Source: Lampropedia aestuarii (GTDB lineage: Bacteria; Pseudomonadota; Gammaproteobacteria; Burkholderiales; Burkholderiaceae_C). From it: DNA of 64,000 nt. Every line of letters begins with the position of its first letter. Positions within the stretch are counted from its first letter, which is position 1. Made by a program: the position numbers and the translations under genes. Positions 57,928 to 64,000 of the stretch are shown here, piece by piece. A model generated the notes under the pieces. The model saw only the letters and a list, made by a program, of their open reading frames with translations, searched no databases and was not told the DNA's origin. The stretch spans positions 62,001 through 126,000 of the forward strand of contig NZ_SSWX01000004.1 of NCBI RefSeq assembly GCF_004803635.1, written 5' to 3'.

Positions 57928-59295
57928 ATGCCACATCAAAAAAGTCACAAGATATTGGCTGCACTGGCTATCGCCGGCGTTGGGGGAGCTTTAACCGCAT
58001 GCCATTCAAGCCACGAAGAAACGCCTACCGATCTTGCTGAATTCCACCAATTGCGCGCCACCCTGAATGCGGCGGCTCAAACCGTGCAATGGCCAGACGG
58101 TTACTGCGCCAGCACCTATGGCTCGATCCAGCAGCAAGCAGGCTTGCTGCGTCAGGCAGCACTTGTGACGCAACAACAAGAGCTGGCCGACAACGCTGAA
58201 CAACTCGCACTACAAGCTGCTGCGATGCAGGAAAGCCCTTGCGAATTGGCCGAAAGCGGCGCCTTAACCGATGGCCAATTACAAACCCGGTATCTGCGCG
58301 CAGACATGACGGCCTGGCTTTGGAAGCTGCAACTGCTCGCAGAAGGCGGCAGCCAAGTGTTGCCGCCCATCACAGCCGTTGTCAATCCTGTAGACGCACG
58401 CAATTTCAGGCCACTGACCCACTTTCAAGATGCGCCTGAGCTCTTGTCGAGCCAGCTTGTGGTGCTGCCTGCAGGACAGTTTTGGATCGGCGGAACAGAG
58501 CAAGAACATGCCGCTCTCAATGTCGATGCTTATCGGGCCGCCTGGGAGATCCCGCGCCGCCCAGTCATGATCGAGCAAGCGTTTGCCATGGCCAGTACCG
58601 AGGTCACAGTCGCTGATTTTGAGACATTCTTGAACGACAGCGGCTACCAGGTGAGCCGCGGCTGCCTGGGCTTTCCAGGCTTTCCGGCCATGGACGATCC
58701 CAACTACACCATGGACGTCCCAACATGGAGCTGGCGCTACCCTGGCTTTGCGCAAGACAAGAATGAGCCCGTGTTGTGCGTCACCCGCGGCGATGCGATG
58801 GCTTATGCGCAGTGGCTGTCGGCCAAGACTGGCGCCACCTACCGTCTGCCTAGCGAAGCAGAATGGGAATATGCAGCGCGTGCAGGCACGGAAACGCCGT
58901 ATTTCTGGGGCGACTCCATCGAGGAAGGTTGTCGCTATGCGGCCATCTACGACCTCTCGACCGATGCCGCCACTGGCTTTGGCTTTGTCACCGCACAGTG
59001 CAATGATGGCACCCCCTACACCGCATCGGTAGGCAGCTTCCTGCCCAACCCATGGGGCTTGTACGATATGACTGGCAATGCCCGCGAGTGGGTCTCCGAC
59101 GCCTGGGAAGACTCTTACGCCACAGGCCCTGTCAACCAAAATCCCCGCACCGCAGGCGTCGCCCAGTTCCCCGTCTTGCGCGGTGGGGGCTGGAACTATA
59201 TGCCTCAAAACGAGCGGATCGCTTACCGCAGCGCTTACTATTCGCTGGAGTTGAAATCCAATATGTGGGGCTTTCGCCTGGTGCGCGAGTTGTAA
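57928..59295 (+). CDS. SUMF1/FGE-sulfatase-fold lipoprotein without the FGE cysteines
   Basis: The 455-residue protein has a lipobox LTAC (MPHQKSHKILAALAIAGVGG, then ALTAC) and a helical N-terminal region to about residue 165. A formylglycine-generating-enzyme-like domain follows: VVLPAGQFWIGG, MASTEVTVADFETFL, CVTRGDAMAYAQWLSAKTGA, YRLPSEAEWEYAARAG, GLYDMTGNAREWVSDAW, RGGGWNY and SNMWGFRLV. The final region lacks the closely spaced cysteine pair of true FGEs, so it is probably a sugar- or metal-binding relative. AAGGA lies 9-10 nt before ATG 57928. Its partner is unknown; no sulfatase gene is nearby. Confidence 0.8.
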   Translation: MPHQKSHKILAALAIAGVGGALTACHSSHEETPTDLAEFHQLRATLNAAAQTVQWPDGYCASTYGSIQQQAGLLRQAALVTQQQELADNAEQLALQAAAMQESPCELAESGALTDGQLQTRYLRADMTAWLWKLQLLAEGGSQVLPPITAVVNPVDARNFRPLTHFQDAPELLSSQLVVLPAGQFWIGGTEQEHAALNVDAYRAAWEIPRRPVMIEQAFAMASTEVTVADFETFLNDSGYQVSRGCLGFPGFPAMDDPNYTMDVPTWSWRYPGFAQDKNEPVLCVTRGDAMAYAQWLSAKTGATYRLPSEAEWEYAARAGTETPYFWGDSIEEGCRYAAIYDLSTDAATGFGFVTAQCNDGTPYTASVGSFLPNPWGLYDMTGNAREWVSDAWEDSYATGPVNQNPRTAGVAQFPVLRGGGWNYMPQNERIAYRSAYYSLELKSNMWGFRLVREL

Positions 59296-59327
59296 TGCCC
59301 CTCAGCCAGGCCAACGGCCCCATGCAC

Positions 59328-59390
59328 TAAGAGCCTGTTGCAGGTCATACCTCCGTATGAGCGCAATGGGCAACGCCACCATGGTTGGGG
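59328..59390. repeat. Family A repeat, copy 11 (left half)
   Basis: TAAGAGCCTGTTGCAGGTC is followed by CGTATGAGCGCAATGGGC and AACGCC, which matches the extra inner segment of copy 4. The right end is absent. Confidence 0.55.
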
Positions 59391-59394
59391 CTGA

Positions 59395-60015
59395 TTAGCG
59401 TACCCTCAGCGGAAACATGGCTGCAGGCCACTGCAAGCGCTGGCGCAATTGCCGCCAATCAAAACCAGCCCCCGGATCGTGTTTGCGGCCCGGGGCAATA
59501 TCTTCATGGCCAGCGATATCGGCAATCGGGTAGTGCTGGCGCAGTGCGCTGCACAAAGTGCTTAACGCAGCGTATTGCGCAGGCGTGAATAGGCCACCTT
59601 CGAGCCCTTCGAGTTCGATGCCAATCGAGTCATCATTTCTGGCACTGCGTCCTGCGTAATAGGACACGCCAGCATGCCAGGCACGTGCATCGGTATTGAC
59701 AAATTGCACCACCTGGCCATCTCGGCGGATCAGAAAATGGGCCGAAACCTCCAGCCCCCGTATGGTGTCAAAGTAAGGGTGCGTGTCCCAATCGAGGCGG
59801 TTGGTAAACAAGCGCTCTATCGCATCTCCCTCAAACACCCCAGGCGGCAAACTGATCGAATGCACAACGATCAAATCCACCACGGCCTGGGCAGGCCGCT
59901 GGTTGCAATTGGGTGAAGCACACCAACGGGCAGACAGATAGCGGCCTTGGCTCAGCGCGCCTGGCGTTGCAGCCATGCCAGCGGCGCCGGCCAATAAGCT
60001 GTCTTGTGGGTTCAT
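59395..60015 (-). CDS. ampD: 1,6-anhydro-N-acetylmuramyl-L-alanine amidase AmpD
   Basis: The 206-residue amidase carries zinc ligands and flanks in VVHSISLPPG, ARAWHAGVSYYAGR and GRKHDPGAGFDW, plus SIGIELEGLE and DIAGHEDIAPG. There is no signal peptide, as for the cytosolic peptidoglycan-recycling enzyme. The N-terminal 25 residues are an extension. Its ATG shares one base with the pilR stop (TGATG). The pilR-ampD order is usual in Comamonadaceae. Confidence 0.94.
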   Translation of the reverse strand: MNPQDSLLAGAAGMAATPGALSQGRYLSARWCASPNCNQRPAQAVVDLIVVHSISLPPGVFEGDAIERLFTNRLDWDTHPYFDTIRGLEVSAHFLIRRDGQVVQFVNTDARAWHAGVSYYAGRSARNDDSIGIELEGLEGGLFTPAQYAALSTLCSALRQHYPIADIAGHEDIAPGRKHDPGAGFDWRQLRQRLQWPAAMFPLRVR

Positions 60016-61742
60016 CAGCGCGTCTCCGGCTCAGTCGGAATATTCAAGCGCTCAATGCGGTAGCGTATTTGCCGCAAATTCAGGCCCAGCATAGCGGCTG
60101 CCGCCGTGCGGTTGTAATTGGCCGCCTTGAGGGCGCGAATCAACACGCCGCGCTCTTGCTCGTCGAGCCATGCTTGCAAGTCCTGCGGCAAATCCCGGCT
60201 CTCATCTGACGCGGCTGTAGCCGATGCCGGGCGCAAGTCCAGTCCATCCGCGGTGCGGCGCTCACTGCCTGTACTGGCAAACAGCGGCGCTGGGGTTGCG
60301 CTTGGCAGCGGCACCGCCACGGTATAGCGCGATGGGTAGGCCGTGGCCGAGCTGGCCCCAGGCAAACCAAAAACCGGTGCACCTGCATGCTGCGGGCGAG
60401 GCGCAGGTGCAGCCGTTGGAGCGGGCCGTGTCGCTGCCAACGCCGGCTGGTGGGGCGCGGTCGCCGTCGCATCGATAGGGCCGTCCATGCAATCGGCAAT
60501 ATAGTCCAGGCGCAACACCCCGTCCTCGCTCAGGGCGACGGCACGGTGCAGCAAATTCTCTAACTCACGCACATTACCGGGAAAATTGCGCTGCATCATC
60601 GCATACATGAAAGCTGGATCGATGTGCAAGCCCTCAAAGCCCGACTCCTTGCTTAACCGCGCCAGCAGCGCTTGCAGCAAGGCCGGCAAATCCTCCCGCC
60701 GCTCACGCAACGCAGGGATGCGCAGCTCAATCACATTCAAGCGGTAGTACAGGTCCTGGCGAAAGCGCCCTTGCTCAACTTCAGCAGCCAGATCGCGGTG
60801 GGTCGCACTGACAAGGCGGACATCGACCACCTCCTCTTGCGTCGCGCCCAGAGGCCTGACGCTGCGCTCCTGAATCGCCCTGAGCAACTTGGTTTGCATG
60901 GCCAGCGGCAAGTCACCAATCTCATCGAGAAACAAGGTGCCGCCTTTGGCGGCCTGGAAAAAGCCCTGACGGTCTTGGCTGGCACCCGTATACGCGCCTT
61001 TTTTAGCGCCAAAAAATTCGGCCTCCAGTAAATTCTCAGGAATGGCGCCGCAATTGACCGCCACCATCGGCCCATCGGCGCGTTGGCTATTGGCATGCAA
61101 AGCCCTGGCCACTAACTCCTTGCCGGTGCCCGACTCACCATGGATGTGCACGGGGGCCATGCTGCGGGCCACTTTGCTGATGCGCTCTTTGACTGCTTGC
61201 ATGACTGCCGACTGCCCGACCAGATCATTTAACGCTTTAACGCCTTTGTCACGTCCAGCCGCACCAGCCGTGGCAAGCGCGTTTTTACGCAGCGGTGCAG
61301 TGTTCTGCTCGGCATTGACGGGCATTGGCTGGTGCTGCGCAGCCGCGACTGGGGCCACCGCAGCAGTTGCTGGCAGGTCTTGAATGGCAGAGGCAATCAC
61401 GCTGCGCAATTGTTTCAATTCCACCGGTTTACTGAGGTAATCAAAAGCGCCCGCACGCAAGGCCTCAACGGCATTCTCGGCCGAACCGTACGCGGTGGCG
61501 ACAATGCAGCGTTCGGGCCGGCCTTGCGCCTGCAACGCCAGCAGCAACTCCATGCCCAGACCATCAGGCAGGCGCATATCGGTCAGCACCACGTCAAAAC
61601 GCTGCTGCAATTTGTGCATGGCTTGCGCCACTGTCTCGGCCGTCTCAATGCGGTAGCCCTCACGCGCTAAGGTGAGTTCGTACAGCAGGCGCAGATCCGG
61701 CTCGTCATCCACAACCAGGATAGAGGCATTTTTCTCAGACAT
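60015..61742 (-). CDS. pilR: Sigma-54 response regulator PilR
   Basis: The 575-residue NtrC-type protein has a receiver domain with phospho-acceptor Asp55 (VVLTDMRLPDG), an AAA+ domain with GESGTGKE, the sigma-54 contact loop as GAYTGA (usual GAFTGA) and GGTLFLDEIGDL, a Pro/Ala-rich linker (about residues 435-510) and a Fis-type helix-turn-helix (YNRTAAAAMLGLNLRQIRYR). PilR activates the type IV pilin gene. The partner kinase gene pilS, normally just upstream, is absent; a family A repeat and bluB lie there instead. The start at 61742 gives the family N-terminus. Confidence 0.9.
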   Translation of the reverse strand: MSEKNASILVVDDEPDLRLLYELTLAREGYRIETAETVAQAMHKLQQRFDVVLTDMRLPDGLGMELLLALQAQGRPERCIVATAYGSAENAVEALRAGAFDYLSKPVELKQLRSVIASAIQDLPATAAVAPVAAAQHQPMPVNAEQNTAPLRKNALATAGAAGRDKGVKALNDLVGQSAVMQAVKERISKVARSMAPVHIHGESGTGKELVARALHANSQRADGPMVAVNCGAIPENLLEAEFFGAKKGAYTGASQDRQGFFQAAKGGTLFLDEIGDLPLAMQTKLLRAIQERSVRPLGATQEEVVDVRLVSATHRDLAAEVEQGRFRQDLYYRLNVIELRIPALRERREDLPALLQALLARLSKESGFEGLHIDPAFMYAMMQRNFPGNVRELENLLHRAVALSEDGVLRLDYIADCMDGPIDATATAPHQPALAATRPAPTAAPAPRPQHAGAPVFGLPGASSATAYPSRYTVAVPLPSATPAPLFASTGSERRTADGLDLRPASATAASDESRDLPQDLQAWLDEQERGVLIRALKAANYNRTAAAAMLGLNLRQIRYRIERLNIPTEPETR

Positions 61743-61798
61743 CGGGCCATTATGCGCTGTAACACGCCCCGCCAACACAGAACATGCACCTGTGCCTT

Positions 61799-61925
61799 GG
61801 CGCGTGTTTCGATCTTTTCACAGTCGCGCAAGGTGCACTAAAAAGGCTGCGCAAAGCACCTGTTGCAGCGCACCGTATCCTTTGGGCTTGAACGCGGCTG
61901 CGTCGAGATGGTGAACCGGCGCTTG
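61799..61925. repeat. Family A repeat, copy 12
   Basis: It reads GCGCGTGTTTCGATCTTTTC, then ACAGTCGCGCAAGGTGCAC, CACCGTATCCTTTGGGC, AACGCGGCTGCGTCGAGATG and ends GGTGAACCGGCGCTTGG. It lies exactly where pilS would be expected, between pilR and bluB. Confidence 0.7.
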
Positions 61926-61928
61926 GCC

Positions 61929-62552
61929 TCAACAACGCTGCCAGGGTCGGTGTGTATTCTCTTGCCAAGCTTGGCGGTGCAGCAGTGGCAGATCATCATG
62001 TGCTTGCGGCCAACCGATGCACAGATACAGGCAAAAACGCCATTGCGCCGGCACCTCAAACAACTGCTGCATGGCTTGGGGGTCCAAAATAGTCACCATG
62101 CCCACGCCCAAACCACAGGCTCTGGCCATCAAATTGAGGTTGTGTACCGCCATCGCCGTGCTGTGTTCCAAGCTCTGTGGCAGAGAGTGGCGACCCAAAC
62201 CATGGCCTTGAGTCGGCTGCGTGTCGGTGAACACCGCCAACTGCAAGGGGGCCGTTTGAATGCCTTCGAGTTTGAGCTGCAGGTATTGGCGCTGGCGCTC
62301 AGGCGCTTGACTGGCCAAGGCCAGGGCGTTGGCTTGCAGGAAAATGCCGTGCACCGCTTGGCGCTTGCTGGCACTATCGACCTGCAATACCCGCCAAGGT
62401 CGCGCATTGCCAACCGAGGGTGCCAGCTCCATCGCGTCATACAAGCGGGCCTGCAAATCGGGCGCAACCGGCTGGGTTTGAAAATGCCGGACATCACGCC
62501 GCCAACGCATCAAGCGCAGCAAGGAGTCGCGCTCACTGTCTGAAAAATTCAT
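61929..62552 (-). CDS. bluB: 5,6-dimethylbenzimidazole synthase BluB
   Basis: The 207-residue nitroreductase-fold protein starts MNFSDSERDSLLRLMRWRRD and has the BluB pattern: RRDVRHFQTQPV, ELAPSVGNARPWRV, GLGVGMVTILDPQAM and WRFCLYLCIGWPQ. BluB breaks down reduced FMN to the lower ligand of cobalamin. The frame upstream of 62552 is the antisense of a family A repeat and is not part of the gene. No cobalamin riboswitch or other cob gene is visible nearby. Confidence 0.9.
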   Translation of the reverse strand: MNFSDSERDSLLRLMRWRRDVRHFQTQPVAPDLQARLYDAMELAPSVGNARPWRVLQVDSASKRQAVHGIFLQANALALASQAPERQRQYLQLKLEGIQTAPLQLAVFTDTQPTQGHGLGRHSLPQSLEHSTAMAVHNLNLMARACGLGVGMVTILDPQAMQQLFEVPAQWRFCLYLCIGWPQAHDDLPLLHRQAWQENTHRPWQRC

Positions 62553-62603
62553 TTGAATGGTGGCGGGCCTGTGCGGCCCACACGTGTGATCTGATTGGCA
62601 GCG

Positions 62604-62815
62604 TAGAGCCTGTTTACGATCTTTTCGCAGTCGCGCAAGGCACACAAAGAGGCAATGCCGCAATGCGTTTTTTGTCCTTCGGGCTGGCGTCCAAAAGGCA
62701 CGCTGCTTTGTTCGCAGTCCTCGCCTTGCAGATAGCCCGACGGCGATTCTTGCCGCGCACCGTATCCTTTTGGACTCCAACGCGGTCTGCGAAAAGATCG
62801 TAAACAGGTTCTTAA
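62604..62815. repeat. Family A repeat, copy 13 (most complete)
   Basis: The 212-bp element has near-perfect inverted ends of about 27 bp: TAGAGCCTGTTTACGATC + TTTTCGCAG on the left and CTGCGAAAAGATCG + TAAACAGGTTCTTA on the right. The core is in forward orientation. The TAA stop of tldD (TTA at 62812-62814 on the plus strand) lies inside the right end. Confidence 0.9.
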
Positions 62816-64000
62816 GCCGTGCCTCCAACAGTCAGGCCTTCGATACGGAAGGTCGGCTGGCCCACGCCTACTGGCACGCTTTGGCCTTCTTTGCCACAAA
62901 CACCGACGCCGCTGTCGAGTTGCAGGTCATTGCCAATCATGCTGACCTGCTTGAGCGCCTCAGGGCCGTTGCCGACAATCGTCGCGCCTTTGACTGGATA
63001 CAGCAGTTTGCCTTTTTCGACCCACCACGCTTGGCTGGCACTGAAGACAAACTTGCCAGAAGTGATGTCGACCTGGCCGCCGCCAAAATTGGTCGCATAA
63101 ATACCGCGCTCGATGCTGGCCACCACTTCTGCCGGTTCGTACTGGCCGCCCAACATATAGGTGTTGGTCATACGCGGCATCGGAAGGTGTGCATAGCTCT
63201 CACGCCGGCCATTGCCGGTCGGCGCAGTGTTCATCAAGCGCGCATTCATTGCATCCTGGATGTAACCCACCAAAATACCGTCTTCAATCAAGACATTGCG
63301 CTGTGAAGGATGGCCTTCATCGTCGATATTCAAGGAACCACGGCGGTCGGCCAAGGTGCCGTCATCCAGCACTGTCACACCTTTGGCGGCAACACGCTGG
63401 CCAATCCGACCGCTGAAGGCGCTGGCGCCTTTGCGGTTGAAGTCACCCTCCAGGCCATGCCCGACTGCTTCGTGCAGCAACACACCTGGCCAGCCTGGCC
63501 CCAACACCACGGTCATCTCGCCAGCAGGCGCTGGGCGCGAATCGAGGTTGGTCAGCGCCGCGCTGACAGCGTCTTGTACATACTCTTCGACCAAGGCATC
63601 GTCAAAATAAGCCAAGCCGAAGCGCCCGCCGCCGCCTGACGAGCCCACTTCACGGCGGCCGTTTTGCTGAACAATCACGGTCACAGACAAACGCACCAAG
63701 GGGCGTACATCGGCAGCCAGCGTGCCGTCGGCACGCGCGACCAACACCACATCCCATTCACTGGCCAGGCCCGCCATCACCTGGGCCACGCGTGGGTCTT
63801 TGGCGCGTGCCAATTGCTCCACTTTGCCCAGCAAATCGACTTTTTCCTGACTCGACAAAGTGTCAATAGGGTCCAGGCTCGGGTAGAGCGCGCGGCTAGG
63901 CGCCACAGTGCGGGCGCCCACTTTGGCTTTGCGGCCAGTGGCTGTGCCAGCACCAATGGCACGCACGGCGCTGGCTGCATCCATCAGTGAGGCCTCAGAA
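62812..64000 (-). CDS. tldD: Metalloprotease TldD, N-terminus outside the window
   Basis: At least 396 residues are visible, and the frame is open through the last base ([16 protein letters not shown] at the edge). The metal-binding motif is [14 protein letters not shown], followed by [40 protein letters not shown] and the C-terminal [20 protein letters not shown]. TldD works with TldE (PmbA) to degrade unstructured or modified peptides. Missing 5' part: about 90 residues by comparison with the family. The stop is donated by a family A repeat. Confidence 0.94.
   Translation of the reverse strand, partial: SEASLMDAASAVRAIGAGTATGRKAKVGARTVAPSRALYPSLDPIDTLSSQEKVDLLGKVEQLARAKDPRVAQVMAGLASEWDVVLVARADGTLAADVRPLVRLSVTVIVQQNGRREVGSSGGGGRFGLAYFDDALVEEYVQDAVSAALTNLDSRPAPAGEMTVVLGPGWPGVLLHEAVGHGLEGDFNRKGASAFSGRIGQRVAAKGVTVLDDGTLADRRGSLNIDDEGHPSQRNVLIEDGILVGYIQDAMNARLMNTAPTGNGRRESYAHLPMPRMTNTYMLGGQYEPAEVVASIERGIYATNFGGGQVDITSGKFVFSASQAWWVEKGKLLYPVKGATIVGNGPEALKQVSMIGNDLQLDSGVGVCGKEGQSVPVGVGQPTFRIEGLTVGGTA

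Noticed and set aside
61929-62815. Cobalamin riboswitch upstream of bluB
   Set aside because: Only about 50 bp lie between the bluB start and the repeat, and no B12-box-like sequence is present.
62553-62828. 92-residue N-terminal extension of bluB
   Set aside because: The extension is the antisense translation of a family A repeat; the family N-terminus begins at 62552.

Overview
The window looks like chromosomal DNA of a beta-proteobacterium of the order Burkholderiales, most likely Comamonadaceae. The basis is the style of the proteins, a CIRCE operator in front of rpoH, the marR-recA-recX block, pilR-ampD, ctaA-ctaB and the sucA-sucB-lpdA arrangement. No CRISPR array, prophage, transposase gene, rRNA or tRNA was seen. 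Gene density is high and most loci are housekeeping. The taxonomic call is inference from familiarity, not from a database search.

Layout. (1) 1-4725: a phosphonate locus, with phnCDE transporter genes, a divergent LysR regulator, a phnA (phosphonoacetate hydrolase) remnant that seems to keep both ends but has lost its catalytic core, and the start of a phosphonate-type iron alcohol dehydrogenase. (2) 4948-9060: a DUF4148 protein, a YddG exporter, a small secreted protein and a lipoprotein built on a pyroglutamyl-peptidase I scaffold with Ser where the catalytic Cys should be. (3) 10247-15351: ttrBCA tetrathionate reductase without an adjacent sensor pair. (4) 15903-26184: a DsbA-like oxidoreductase, D-lactate dehydrogenase, BepA protease, DUF2721, SulP transporter, a Fur-box-associated beta-propeller lipoprotein and a solitary trpD. 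(5) 26329-32406: surface polysaccharide genes, including a 1325-residue methyltransferase/GT2/GT4 fusion, a GT2 and a WecA-type transferase. (6) 32507-39635: argB, CIRCE-rpoH, a Bug-type binding protein, ctaA-ctaB and a PerM transporter. (7) 40043-45811: sucA-sucB-lpdA with a structured sucA leader. (8) 46416-54935: trpG, rpmB-rpmG, a manganese riboswitch with mntP, a MarR regulator, recA-recX, a Rep-type helicase and corA. (9) 55470-64000: a catalytically dead family-4 UDG-like protein beside rimI that resembles DNA polymerase III psi (HolD), DUF305, a SUMF1-fold lipoprotein, ampD, pilR without pilS, bluB and tldD (cut by the window end).

Two families of short non-coding elements with terminal inverted repeats run through the window. 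Family A has about 13 full or partial copies, with ends like TAAGAGCCTGTTTACGATC. Family B has 3 copies, with ends like TAAGAGCCGCTAACA. In six cases the terminal trinucleotide of an element is the stop codon of the flanking gene (phnE, dld, the DUF2721 gene, the giant glycosyltransferase gene, the holD-like gene, tldD). With the holD-like gene and the phnA deletion, this is the least expected content of the window.
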